DNA of 64,000 bases, taken from positions 806,001 to 870,000 of the forward strand of contig CBDAPX010000002.1 in the NCBI GenBank assembly GCA_965198725.1, given 5' to 3'. Every line of letters begins with the position of its first letter. The stretch's first letter is position 1. Position numbers and translations under genes: made by a program. The notes below the pieces were generated by a model. The model worked only from the letters and a program-made list of their open reading frames with translations, did no database searches and was not told the DNA's origin. Of the stretch, positions 17,663-25,853 are shown piece by piece. The DNA is from CBDAPX01 sp965198725 (GTDB taxonomy: Bacteria; Pseudomonadota; Alphaproteobacteria; Rhodobacterales; Rhodobacteraceae).

Positions 17663-18640
17663 TCAAAGCCCCGCAAAGTCGCGGCGCAGGTCGCGTGCGG
17701 GCTGATCAAAGGCGTCGCGGAAGGCCCGTGCAAAGCTGGATTGCGAGGCAAATCCGGTGGCCATCGCAACGTCCATCAACGGCATATCCGTGTCGGTCAC
17801 CAACCGCCGCGCCTCTGCAAGGCGCAACGTGAGATAGTGATCCTGAGGGGTGGTACCCAGCCGCAGTTGGAACTGTTGTTGCAATGTGCGCGGGGTTACC
17901 CCCAACCGCTGCGCGATATCGGCCAGCGGGATTGGATCCTGCAAGGCGCTTTCCATCATCGCGTTTGCCTTGGCCGTGATTGCACTGTGTTGCGCGGGCA
18001 GACCTGTGCGGCTTTGCGGGCGGTCGGGTGCTGGAACGGTGTCGTGCAGGAAAAGACCGCCGACCCGTGCGGCAAAGCTTTGCCCGTGCCGGGCCGCGAT
18101 CAGGTGGAGCATCATTTCAATGGTCGGTGCCGCACCGCTGCTGGTCATCCGTTGACCCGACACGTTGAACCGGTCCCGGACGGTCTTGATCGCGGGGAAA
18201 CGACCAGCGAGGTTTTCCAAATCTTCCCAATGGATTGTCGCCGTGTGCCCGTCCAAAAGACCGGCTTCCGCCAAAAGCCATGGGCCGGTATCGACGCCCG
18301 CGATCATAGCACCACTGGCTGCGATCCGTCGCAATCCGGCCAAAAGGTTGGGGGTTGCCTGCACAGCCGTTTTGAACGCGGCCACAACGATCAGCAAGTC
18401 ACATCCGGGCAGGCGCGACAGGGGCAAGCCCGGAACGTCGATTCCACTGGTCAAGGTGACGCGGTCGCCTTTGGGCACCACGAATTGCCAGGCAAAACAA
18501 CTGCGGCCGGCCAATCTGTTGGCAGCGCGCATCGGGTCAACCGCTGCGGCAAAGCTGAGCGTGTTGCTTTCGTCCAGCACCAACACCGCCACATTCAGCG
18601 TCTGATGCTCTGGCTGCAGGATGTTTTTTGCGGATTTCAT
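17663..18640 (-). CDS. GlxA/FtrA-type regulator (DJ-1 domain plus AraC HTH)
   Basis: This 325-residue protein has an N-terminal DJ-1/PfpI-like domain (LNVAVLVLDESNTLSFAAAV through about residue 190) fused to a C-terminal AraC helix-turn-helix pair (DIAQRLGVTPRTLQQQFQ, then LMDVAMATGFASQSSFARAF). Such regulators control uptake or catabolism of small amines or amino acids. The divergent SDR gene 84 bases away is the obvious candidate target, but that is an inference. The ATG at 18640 begins the DJ-1 strand; a longer open frame to 18901 overlaps the divergent gene and is rejected. Confidence 0.85.
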   Translation of the reverse strand: MKSAKNILQPEHQTLNVAVLVLDESNTLSFAAAVDPMRAANRLAGRSCFAWQFVVPKGDRVTLTSGIDVPGLPLSRLPGCDLLIVVAAFKTAVQATPNLLAGLRRIAASGAMIAGVDTGPWLLAEAGLLDGHTATIHWEDLENLAGRFPAIKTVRDRFNVSGQRMTSSGAAPTIEMMLHLIAARHGQSFAARVGGLFLHDTVPAPDRPQSRTGLPAQHSAITAKANAMMESALQDPIPLADIAQRLGVTPRTLQQQFQLRLGTTPQDHYLTLRLAEARRLVTDTDMPLMDVAMATGFASQSSFARAFRDAFDQPARDLRRDFAGL

Positions 18641-18724
18641 CAAGTTCGATTCGCTTTTTGACAAGTCGTTTTGGCCACGCTGCGGCAGACTGCGGTGAAG
18701 TGCAAACCGACAGATGGGGATAAA

Positions 18725-19486
18725 ATGGGGGATAATCGGGTTCTGATCACGGCAGGCGCATCGGGCATTGGCCGGGCGATTGCCGAGGCGTTTGATGCAG
18801 CGGGTTATGACATCTGGATCAGCGACGTGGACGCGGCCGCCTTGGACGCTGCGCCATCCCATTGGCGCGCGCGTCTTGCCGATGCCACGGATGAGGCACA
18901 AATCGCGACCCTGTTTGCGGAACTGGATGCGGCCGGAGGCCTGGATGTGCTCTGCGCCAATGCCGGGATTGCGGGGCCAACGGCCGGGATCGAGGATATC
19001 AATCTTGACGATTGGCGGCGCTGTGTGTCGGTGAATTTGGACGGCACGTTCCTTGCCGCAAAATACGCCGCCCCCATGATGAAGGCCGCAGGCCAGGGCG
19101 TCATGTTGATTACGTCTTCAACCGCGGGCCAGCACGGCTATCCGGGACGCGCGGCCTATGCGTCTGCCAAATGGGGGGCAATTGGCCTGATGAAAACGCT
19201 CGCCATAGAACTGGGCCCGCACGGCATCCGCGCCAATGCGATCTGTCCGGGCTCTGTGGAAGGCCCCCGGATGGAAGGCGTGCTGGAACGCGAAGCGGCG
19301 TCAAAGGGCACAACACGCGATGCGATCTATGCCGGTTATGCCAGCGGCACATCCATGCGCACCTGGGTTGAGGCCCGCGATGTAGCCAATATGGCCGTGT
19401 TTCTCGCCTCCGAAGGTGCGCGTTACGTCTCGGGGCAGGTGATTGCCGTTGACGGGCATACATTCAATCCCGACCCCGGCGACTGA
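18725..19486 (+). CDS. Short-chain dehydrogenase/reductase
   Basis: The 253-residue protein is a classical SDR. It has the cofactor motif TAGASGIGRAI (residues 8-18), NAGIAGP (NAG motif), the catalytic Ser in ITSSTAGQ and the YASAK catalytic Tyr/Lys pair. An Asp after the second beta strand (ISDVDAA) points to NAD+ rather than NADP+. The C-terminal ASEGARYVSGQVIAVDGH is the usual end. The substrate cannot be read. The start at 18725 follows GGGGAT. Confidence 0.88.
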   Translation: MGDNRVLITAGASGIGRAIAEAFDAAGYDIWISDVDAAALDAAPSHWRARLADATDEAQIATLFAELDAAGGLDVLCANAGIAGPTAGIEDINLDDWRRCVSVNLDGTFLAAKYAAPMMKAAGQGVMLITSSTAGQHGYPGRAAYASAKWGAIGLMKTLAIELGPHGIRANAICPGSVEGPRMEGVLEREAASKGTTRDAIYAGYASGTSMRTWVEARDVANMAVFLASEGARYVSGQVIAVDGHTFNPDPGD

Positions 19487-19489
19487 ACC

Positions 19490-20350
19490 TTATTCAATGG
19501 CCGCCCGCAGATGTCGAAGGTGCGTCGGGAAGTGACGCGCGGTCAGGTCCGCTTCGCGGATGAGCAGGTCGAAATGCGTTGTGAAAGTATCGATGCGGTC
19601 CTTGTCCCGAAAGGCAATGTAATGTCCGCCCGCATAAAGGACGGTTAACAATGGACCAAAGATAGTAACGGGGGCGCAGTACAATCGCCGCGCATCGAAG
19701 AGATAGATGCGCAGCCTTGGATACAACTGTTCTGTCAGCTCCAAAAATCGGTCGATCTGCTCCAGACGCACGTCCAGAGGCAGCCCATGGTAATACCCCG
19801 TGCCGTGGGCAAAGCTGTGAACCTCGTCAAGCGGCATCGCAATTTCGAAATCTGATTGCGCGCTGCGCATCAGGTCCAGCCGGTCAGATGACGCATTGAT
19901 CGCCTGGGTCGTCGTACGTCCCAGATGAGGCGTATATTCCCATTCCGACATCGCGCGGGTTTTCAGCATGTCGGGCAGGGCGGCTGGAACGTGTCGGATT
20001 TTGTAACCGGCTGCCTCTTGGTGCCAGTTATAGATCCGCTCATCCACCAGCGCACGCGGTGCTTCTGTCAGCGACAGGCTGTTTGACAAAAGGTCAGCCG
20101 CGCTCTCTGGTCGATCCGAAATACCCAAAAGCCAATCGGCCGATACGCCTAACGCCGCCGCGCAAGACCCGACGACATGAGCGTTGGGCAGGCGCACGGT
20201 GTCTCCTGACAACAGCTGAGAAATTGTGGATCGGTCTACCGCGATCCGCCGGGCGAGGGCACTTTGGCTGACGTCCTGATCGCCCATAGCCTTGGCAAGT
20301 CGCAGACGAAATTGCTCTGAACGCTCTCGTTTGTCGATTTTTTCCGTCAT
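19490..20350 (-). CDS. XRE-family transcriptional regulator
   Basis: The protein (286 aa) has an N-terminal lambda-repressor-type HTH (SQSALARRIAVDRSTISQLL, residues 28-47) and a long C-terminal domain of unrecognised type, perhaps a ligand-sensing domain. It is divergent from the DUF2061-desaturase pair. A near-perfect palindrome, TGTGA-N6-TCACA, abuts its start codon. The likely role is autoregulation and control of the membrane-lipid genes across the divide, though the ligand and target are inferred only from position. Confidence 0.8.
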   Translation of the reverse strand: MTEKIDKRERSEQFRLRLAKAMGDQDVSQSALARRIAVDRSTISQLLSGDTVRLPNAHVVGSCAAALGVSADWLLGISDRPESAADLLSNSLSLTEAPRALVDERIYNWHQEAAGYKIRHVPAALPDMLKTRAMSEWEYTPHLGRTTTQAINASSDRLDLMRSAQSDFEIAMPLDEVHSFAHGTGYYHGLPLDVRLEQIDRFLELTEQLYPRLRIYLFDARRLYCAPVTIFGPLLTVLYAGGHYIAFRDKDRIDTFTTHFDLLIREADLTARHFPTHLRHLRAAIE

Positions 20351-20352
20351 AA

Positions 20353-20441
20353 TGTGACAATTATCACATCTGTTGAGTTTTGTTAATTATTTCCAGAATT
20401 CTCTCCTGACATTTTCCGTGGTTATAAATCTGTGACATCAC
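20353..20441. promoter_or_regulatory. Two related palindromes in the XRE/DUF2061 divergent region
   Basis: Site 1 (20353-20368) reads TGTGACAATTATCACA, symmetric except for one base pair. Site 2 (20432-20441) reads GTGACATCAC. Both contain GTGACA and TCAC, and they flank the intergenic region next to the two divergent starts. Site 1 also fits the TGTGA-N6-TCACA consensus of CRP-type proteins, so it could bind either the XRE protein or a CRP homologue. Confidence 0.45.
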
Positions 20442-20457
20442 GAAAAAGAGAGAAAGC

Positions 20458-20664
20458 ATGGAGACGCGTCTGCGGAGCGTCACCAAGGCCGGGCTGTGGA
20501 CAGCGCTGGGCCTGATGGCGGGCGCAATTGTGGGGTTTTTGTTTACGGGGTCCTTCCTGGTGGGCGGGACCATGGCGGCCATCAACAGCTTTATCGGGCT
20601 GGTCACTTATGTCGTCTACGAGCGCGTCTGCGATCGCATTACCTGGGGACGGCTGGATGTCTGA
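20458..20664 (+). CDS. DUF2061 small membrane protein
   Basis: This 68-residue protein has two hydrophobic segments (AGLWTALGLMAGAIVGFLF and SFLVGGTMAAINSFIGLVTY) and the ETRLRSVTKAGLWTALG start and YVVYERVCDRITWG end typical of DUF2061. Its function is unknown. It overlaps the desaturase by 8 bases and is preceded by GAGAGAAAG, so the pair is co-translated. This suggests a membrane-lipid role. Confidence 0.85.
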   Translation: METRLRSVTKAGLWTALGLMAGAIVGFLFTGSFLVGGTMAAINSFIGLVTYVVYERVCDRITWGRLDV

Positions 20665-21556
20665 GCCTGCGCGTTTTGAATGGCCGACCTTGGTGCTCTT
20701 GGCGCTGTGTTATGCGGTCTTTGCCCTCGCAACGACGTGGTTGGCGCAAGTATCGCTCTGGTTAGCGATCCCCGTGACCGGCCTTGCCATCGCACAGCAT
20801 TCGTCGCTGACCCACGAAATGGTGCATGGTCATCCGTTCAAGAACCGGTATCTCAATGCGCTGCTGGTTATCCCGGCGCTGGGATTGCTGGTGCCGTATC
20901 TTCGGTTTCTGGACACACATCTTGCGCATCACAGGGACAGCAACCTGACCGACCCATATGATGACCCGGAATCCAACTATGCCGACCCGGCTGTTTGGGC
21001 GCGCATGGCGGGCTGGCACAAGGTATTGTTGCGGTTCAATAATAAGCTTTTGGGTCGTCTGCTGATTGGTCCGCTTCTGGGCCAAGTGTATTTCATACGC
21101 ACCGATTGGCACTTGATCCGTGGCGGAGATCGCCGCGTTTTGCTGGGGTGGCTGTTGCATGTACCGGCCTTGATCCCAGTGATCTGGTGGCTTGCAACCT
21201 ATGCCGCCTTGCCAGTCTGGGCCTACTTGGTCGCGGCCTATATCGCGCATGCCTTGCTGCGGATACGCACCTTTTTGGAACATCAGGCCCATGAAAATAC
21301 CGAAGGTCGCACAGTGATCATTGAGGACAAGGGCCCTTTGGCCTTGCTGTTTCTCAACAACAACTACCACGTAGTGCACCATATGCATCCCAAGGTGCCA
21401 TGGTACCGGCTGCCATCTGTCTATTTCGCGGATACAGAGCATTACTTGTCGCGCAACGACGGCTATATGTATCGCTCTTACAACGAAATCTTCCGGCGCT
21501 ACTTTTTGAAAGCCAAGGACCCGGTGCCACACCCTCTATGGTCTTCGGACGCCTAA
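20657..21556 (+). CDS. Membrane fatty acid desaturase/hydroxylase family protein
   Basis: The protein (299 aa) is a membrane-bound di-iron enzyme. It has three histidine clusters: HEMVHGHP near residue 52, HLAHH near residue 94, and YHVVHHMHP near residue 240, separated by hydrophobic segments in the usual pattern. These residues hold the two irons used for O2-dependent C-H oxidation. The branch also contains carotenoid ketolases/hydroxylases, so the substrate may be an acyl chain or another lipid. The ATG at 20657 lies within the end of DUF2061. Control by the divergent XRE regulator is likely. Confidence 0.82.
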   Translation: MSEPARFEWPTLVLLALCYAVFALATTWLAQVSLWLAIPVTGLAIAQHSSLTHEMVHGHPFKNRYLNALLVIPALGLLVPYLRFLDTHLAHHRDSNLTDPYDDPESNYADPAVWARMAGWHKVLLRFNNKLLGRLLIGPLLGQVYFIRTDWHLIRGGDRRVLLGWLLHVPALIPVIWWLATYAALPVWAYLVAAYIAHALLRIRTFLEHQAHENTEGRTVIIEDKGPLALLFLNNNYHVVHHMHPKVPWYRLPSVYFADTEHYLSRNDGYMYRSYNEIFRRYFLKAKDPVPHPLWSSDA

Positions 21557-21574
21557 CCGGTCATTAGGGCCGGC

Positions 21575-22477
21575 ATGAGCCTTTGGATCCCCGTCACAGT
21601 GGCCGCAGCGATTTTTCAAACGCTGCGGTTCATGCTTCAAAAATCCCTGAGCCAAGTCACGCTGAGCGCTGAGGGCGCGACATTTGCGCGGTTTGCCTAT
21701 TCCGCTCCGATCATCGTTGTTGCCTTGGCCGGATATCTTGTGGCCAGTGACCGCGCCCTGCCGGCGTTTAACGGGGCGTTCTGGGTTTTTGTGGCGATTG
21801 GCGGGCTGTCCCAAATTCTGGCAACGGTCTGTGTCGTCTTGTTGTTTAAGCAGCGCAATTTTGCCGTGGGGATCACGTTCAAGAAGACCGAAGTCATACA
21901 GACGGCCATCGTTGGACTTGTGGTGCTGGGCGATACCATCAGCGCCTTTGGCTGGGTTGCAATCCTTTTGGGGCTGGGGGCGGTGTTTCTTTTGTCGAAA
22001 TCCCCCGACAGCGACGGTACGTGGTGGCGTCACCTGAAAAATCGCGCATCGGTTCTGGGATTAAGCTCTGGCATTCTCTTTGCTTTTTCCGCTGTTGGGT
22101 ATCGTGGTGCAACGCTGCAATTGGATATTGATGAGGCAGTTCTGCGCGCGGCGATCACGCTGGCGGCGGTGACGTCGACGCAGATGATCGGGATGGGCCT
22201 GTGGCTTTTGTGGCGGGATCGGGCAGAATTGATGGCTGTCTGGGCCTCGCGGCGGGTTTCGGTATGGGTTGGATTGACCAGCATGGGCGGTTCGTTTTGC
22301 TGGTTTCTGGCCTTTGCCTTGCAAAACGCGGCTTACGTAAAGGCGCTGAGCCAGGTTGAGTTGGTCTTCAGCCTTTTGGCTTCGACGCTGTTTTTCCGGG
22401 AAACCATCACGCGGCGTGAAATCGGGGGGATGGCGATGTTGGCCGCGTCCATCCTTGTACTCGTTTTGTCCATTTAA
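21575..22477 (+). CDS. EamA/DMT-family transporter
   Basis: This 300-residue protein consists of about ten hydrophobic segments in two halves, as in the drug/metabolite transporter superfamily. The second EamA-like half ends with ALSQVELVFSLLASTLFFRE, a common signature. It would export or import a small metabolite across the inner membrane. No substrate can be assigned. The stop codon overlaps that of the convergent NUDIX gene by 4 bases. Confidence 0.83.
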   Translation: MSLWIPVTVAAAIFQTLRFMLQKSLSQVTLSAEGATFARFAYSAPIIVVALAGYLVASDRALPAFNGAFWVFVAIGGLSQILATVCVVLLFKQRNFAVGITFKKTEVIQTAIVGLVVLGDTISAFGWVAILLGLGAVFLLSKSPDSDGTWWRHLKNRASVLGLSSGILFAFSAVGYRGATLQLDIDEAVLRAAITLAAVTSTQMIGMGLWLLWRDRAELMAVWASRRVSVWVGLTSMGGSFCWFLAFALQNAAYVKALSQVELVFSLLASTLFFRETITRREIGGMAMLAASILVLVLSI

Positions 22478-23172
22478 TCGGTCAGCGGCATCGAATACCC
22501 GCGCAAGCGCAGGAACAGACTGGCCTCATCGTCATTCTTGAAATACGGGACCGATGGTGGCGGACGGCGGTCATGCACGCGGCCTTCAATCTCTGCCAGA
22601 ACGACCTCTGTAATAAACGGCAGATCAAAGCTGCGCGCGTCTTTTAGCGGTACCCATTGCAGGTGGGACAGTTCATCCGAAGCTTGTGAAAAATCATCCA
22701 GATCTCCAGATATGTGATCGGCATCCAGCAGGAAAAAACGTGCATCAAAGCGGCGCGGGCGCCCCGGCGGGGTCAAAGCCCTAAAGACGAATTGCAGCGC
22801 TTCGGCGGATGGCCGATATCCGCGCGCGGCAAAGCTTTGCCAGTCTTCGGGCGGGTCAGTCCATTCCGCCTTTCGTCCAAGGATCAGCCCGGTTTCTTCC
22901 CAAAGTTCGCGAATTGCAGCGGCGGCCAGTGCGGTTTGCATCCCAACCGGCGCATCATCTGCAAGACGGGTGTGACAGAGGCCGGGTATCGGTGTTTCCA
23001 ATGCCACATCGGCATCTGCTGGATCGACAGCACCACCGGGAAACACAAATTTGTTGGGCATAAAGGCTGCTTTTGCGCCGCGTTGGCCCATTAAAATGGC
23101 CGGATGTTCATCCCGGTCCCGCAAGACAATAACAGTTGCGGCATTCCGGATAGCAGTTTTGTCGATCGTCAT
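22474..23172 (-). CDS. NUDIX hydrolase
   Basis: The protein (232 aa) has the NUDIX fold with NKFVFPGGAVDPAD followed by the core RELWEETGL of the NUDIX box. The first Gly-x5-Glu of the canonical box is poorly conserved: the Glu position seven residues before RELWEE is Thr. This is seen in the NUDT19/CoA-pyrophosphatase-like branch, where an insertion precedes the core. It should cleave a nucleoside diphosphate-linked compound, possibly a CoA derivative. Confidence 0.83.
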   Translation of the reverse strand: MTIDKTAIRNAATVIVLRDRDEHPAILMGQRGAKAAFMPNKFVFPGGAVDPADADVALETPIPGLCHTRLADDAPVGMQTALAAAAIRELWEETGLILGRKAEWTDPPEDWQSFAARGYRPSAEALQFVFRALTPPGRPRRFDARFFLLDADHISGDLDDFSQASDELSHLQWVPLKDARSFDLPFITEVVLAEIEGRVHDRRPPPSVPYFKNDDEASLFLRLRGYSMPLTD

Positions 23173-23210
23173 TTAGCTCTTCTTCCAAAGTCGCCTTGGC
23201 GGTCGCGGGT

Positions 23211-23606
23211 TCAGGTGAACCCATGCATGCGACGCGCCCATTGGAAGGCGACAATGGCTCCCTTCAGTCGTGGCAAAAGGTAGAGCGATAACGCCACGCA
23301 GCCAACCGCAAAGATCGCAAAAAGCGTCAGAGGTTCGGGGCGGAAGCGGACGAACACGATATGCAAGAGCGGCGCCATAAGATGGCCAACAATCAAAATG
23401 GTCAGATAGGCGGGCCCGTCATCGGCCCTATGATGTTTGAACACTTCACCGCATTCGTCGCAGGTGTCTTTGACCTTCAGATAACGGTGCAAAAGATGCC
23501 CTTTTCCGCAGTTCGGACACCGACGACGAACGCCTCGGCCTAGGGATCGCCAGATTGGTCGGTCTGATGGATTTGAACTGGATGACGCCGGCGCGATGTC
23601 GGACAT
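23211..23606 (-). CDS. DUF983 membrane protein
   Basis: The 131-residue protein opens with a zinc-ribbon-like motif (CPNCGKGHLLHRYLKVKDTC, then CGE) and continues with two hydrophobic segments (LTILIVGHLMAPLLHIVF and LFAIFAVGCVALSLYLL). This is the DUF983 layout. The function is unknown; some members lie near cytochrome oxidase genes. It sits 38 bases upstream of the NUDIX gene on the same strand. Confidence 0.87.
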   Translation of the reverse strand: MSDIAPASSSSNPSDRPIWRSLGRGVRRRCPNCGKGHLLHRYLKVKDTCDECGEVFKHHRADDGPAYLTILIVGHLMAPLLHIVFVRFRPEPLTLFAIFAVGCVALSLYLLPRLKGAIVAFQWARRMHGFT

Positions 23607-23804
23607 GGTCGAATTCCTTGGCTAACCCACGTAATTTGAGCAACCCGCCCGGAAATGGAAAGGCAGAAACGACCCAATGTGGCGGCATGCCGCGAAAGGA
23701 CTTGGTCAAACCCACATTTTTTTCGACGGATTGCCTTTGACACTGCGTCGATGACAATGTCGGCCACAAGAGGGCCGTCTTGTAAGTAAAAAAGGAACGG
23801 CAGT

Positions 23805-24266
23805 ATGAAACACACAGTCTTCATTGCGACAATCGTCGTATCAGCGGTTGCAGTGACTGCAGTGAGCGCATCGGCCAAAGAAGGCAATCGCCAAGGTCTG
23901 CGCATGGATTTCGCCACTTTGGATACTGATGGCAGCGGGGAAATCACCCCGGAAGAAATGAACGCCCGCCGGGCGGCAGAGTTTGCCGCCGCTGACACCG
24001 ATGGCGATGGCAAGCTGACCGCAGAAGAAATGGCCGCCGCCGCGCAAAAACGCATGCAAGAGCGCAGCGCGCGCCGCATTCAGATGTTGGATACCGATGG
24101 CGATGGTGCCCTGACATTGGAAGAAATGCAGGCGGGTCGCGACGGTGACCGGCGCGCACGGATGTTCGAACGGCTGGATACCGACGACAGCGGCGGTCTG
24201 AGCGAAGAGGAATTGGCCGAGGCGCGCGACGGTCGCAAAAAACATCGCAATAAGGACCAAAACTAA
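23805..24266 (+). CDS. Exported EF-hand calcium-binding protein
   Basis: The protein (153 aa) has a signal peptide (MKHTVFIATIVVSAVAVTAV, cleaved near ASA) followed by four EF-hand loops: LDTDGSGEITPEE, ADTDGDGKLTAEE, LDTDGDGALTLEE and LDTDDSGGLSEEE. All retain the D-x-D-x-[DS]-G calcium ligands and the final Glu. Its gene ends 6 bases before the ECF sigma factor, so it is probably the first gene of that operon. It may act as a periplasmic Ca2+ buffer or sensor in the same response. Confidence 0.88.
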   Translation: MKHTVFIATIVVSAVAVTAVSASAKEGNRQGLRMDFATLDTDGSGEITPEEMNARRAAEFAAADTDGDGKLTAEEMAAAAQKRMQERSARRIQMLDTDGDGALTLEEMQAGRDGDRRARMFERLDTDDSGGLSEEELAEARDGRKKHRNKDQN

Positions 24267-24271
24267 CTTCC

Positions 24272-24856
24272 GTGGTGGACGGTTCGGCACACATATCACT
24301 CGACGAACCGTTGGTGTCCGGGGCATCCGATGCCCCGGATGACACCGCGCTTTTGACTACACGTCTGGCACCGCGTATTTTTCAGATGGCAACGCGGGTT
24401 TTGAAGGACAAAGCCGAAGCCGAAGACATCACGCAAGAGGCCATGTTGCGTCTATGGCGGATCGCGCCGACATGGCGCACCGGCGAAGCGCACGTTGGCA
24501 CATGGCTGTACCGGGTGGCGCTCAATCTATGTCGGGATCGCTTGCGGCGGCGCAAGGGCCGGGATGTTGCGCTCGACGAGGTGGCAGAGCCCGAAGATGA
24601 TCGGGCCAGCGCCGCCGAGCGCATGCAGGAAACCAGCCGGACAAAGGCATTGGAACAGGCGTTGAGCGAGCTGCCAGAGCGGCAACGCCAAGCGGTCATT
24701 TTGCGGCATCTTCAGGAGCTGTCCAATCCTGAAATCGCCGAGATTATGGAAATAAGTGTGGAGGCTGTCGAAAGCCTGACCGCACGTGGGAAACGAAGCC
24801 TTGCGGCAAAGCTTGCCGGTCGGCGCGATGAACTGGGGTACGAAAATGACAGATAA
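24272..24856 (+). CDS. ECF-type RNA polymerase sigma factor
   Basis: This 194-residue sigma factor has region 2 (APRIFQMATRVLKDKAEAED, ITQEAMLRLWRIAP) and region 4 (LSELPERQRQAVILRHLQEL, IAEIMEISVEAVESLTARGK) and no regions 1 or 3. It would direct polymerase to stress-type promoters. The start is GTG at 24272; no ATG fits the N-terminus. It overlaps the next gene by 11 bases. That gene is a membrane protein expected to act as its anti-sigma factor. Confidence 0.9.
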   Translation: MVDGSAHISLDEPLVSGASDAPDDTALLTTRLAPRIFQMATRVLKDKAEAEDITQEAMLRLWRIAPTWRTGEAHVGTWLYRVALNLCRDRLRRRKGRDVALDEVAEPEDDRASAAERMQETSRTKALEQALSELPERQRQAVILRHLQELSNPEIAEIMEISVEAVESLTARGKRSLAAKLAGRRDELGYENDR

Positions 24857-25247
24857 AAGCAGAGAGGACATGATCCTGGATGCCGCGTTTGCGGAAGCCC
24901 GAAACGCAACTCCGCTGCCATCGGATGCGTTTTTGAGCAGCCTGATCGCGCAGGCGGAGGATGTTCAAAAAGAGTTTGCCCAACCGCATGTGACGGATCA
25001 GCCTGCAACCTCTGCGCAATCCGTCTTTGATCGCGTTCGGGCCGGGCTCCGATCCTGTCGGTTGGCCTTGGGGGGCTGGACGGGTCTGGCTGGTTTGGCC
25101 ACGGCTTGCGCGGCGGGGATTTGGATCGGCGTGGCGCCGCCGGCGAATTTGCCTGATTTCGGTGAACTGATGTTCTCTGGCGTATCGGATGTTTCTGTGT
25201 TTTCGGACGGTTATCTTATGGCAGAGTTCGCCTATGACGAGGGTTAA
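24846..25247 (+). CDS. Probable membrane-anchored anti-sigma factor
   Basis: The protein (133 aa) has a cytosolic N-terminal part of about 75 residues and a single membrane segment (LGGWTGLAGLATACAAGIWI), then a short periplasmic tail. It has no enzymatic motif. Overlap with the sigma gene and the small single-pass layout fit an anti-sigma factor that holds the sigma at the membrane. Homologues in this group are often annotated as dihydroorotate dehydrogenase, which the size and sequence do not support. Confidence 0.6.
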   Translation: MTDKSREDMILDAAFAEARNATPLPSDAFLSSLIAQAEDVQKEFAQPHVTDQPATSAQSVFDRVRAGLRSCRLALGGWTGLAGLATACAAGIWIGVAPPANLPDFGELMFSGVSDVSVFSDGYLMAEFAYDEG

Positions 25248-25250
25248 TAC

Positions 25251-25757
25251 ATGATGGAATCAAACCCTGATCCGGTGGTGAAATACAAATCCCCGATCTG
25301 GATGCGCGCGCTTTTGGTCGTATCGCTGGGCCTGAATCTCGCCGTTGCGGGGATGGTGGTCGGTACGATGGTGCGTTTTGGCGGGCCACCCAATCAGGCC
25401 CGGCCACCATTGCCGATTACAGGTGCAATCCTGTATCGCGAACTCCCCTCTGAAATCCGCAAGGAAATGCGTAGTGTCCTCAGAGGGCAACCGCCAGAGT
25501 TTCGGCGGGCACAGCGCCGCGAGGTCACCGAGTTGATGGGGCTTTTGCGCGCTGACCCGGTTGATCAATCGGCCGTGATGGAACTGATGCAGGCTGGAGA
25601 AGGGCGACGCAGTGCGTTTCAGCGTCAAGTCATGGAAAACTGGGTCGAAAACGTTGCTGAAATGACCGTTCAGCAACGAAACGACTATGCGGATCGAGTG
25701 CTTGAAGCGCTCGAAAACAGGCCTCGGCGCGGTCCAAAAGACAAAGATAAACGATAG
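25251..25757 (+). CDS. Periplasmic heavy-metal-sensor-like protein (CnrX/CpxP-like)
   Basis: The protein (168 aa) has one N-terminal membrane anchor (MRALLVVSLGLNLAVAGMVV), then a periplasmic helical domain with the pattern LPSEIRKEMRSVLRGQPPEF, a spacer and RQVMENWVENVAEMTVQQRN. This resembles the LTXXQ/CnrX hairpin family that senses metal or misfolded protein. It follows the anti-sigma gene by 3 bases, and probably modulates it. The metal ligands of CnrX (His/Glu/Met) are not obviously kept. Confidence 0.75.
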   Translation: MMESNPDPVVKYKSPIWMRALLVVSLGLNLAVAGMVVGTMVRFGGPPNQARPPLPITGAILYRELPSEIRKEMRSVLRGQPPEFRRAQRREVTELMGLLRADPVDQSAVMELMQAGEGRRSAFQRQVMENWVENVAEMTVQQRNDYADRVLEALENRPRRGPKDKDKR

Positions 25758-25853
25758 GATTAAAGCGCCTTGTTGCGTCGTTTTGATCAGTTTTTCAAAA
25801 ATGATTGACGTACCTCAAAACTTCTGCGAGACCTGCCATCGGAGGTAAACCCG

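Noticed and set aside
24846..25247. Dihydroorotate dehydrogenase annotation for the small gene after the ECF sigma factor
   Set aside because: At 133 residues with one membrane segment and no FMN-binding motifs it cannot be that enzyme.
25786..25805. Near palindrome ATCAGTTTTTCAAAAATGAT upstream of the LacI gene
   Set aside because: It is AT-rich and imperfect (8 of 10 pairs) and does not resemble the gap/edd sites; too weak to call an operator.
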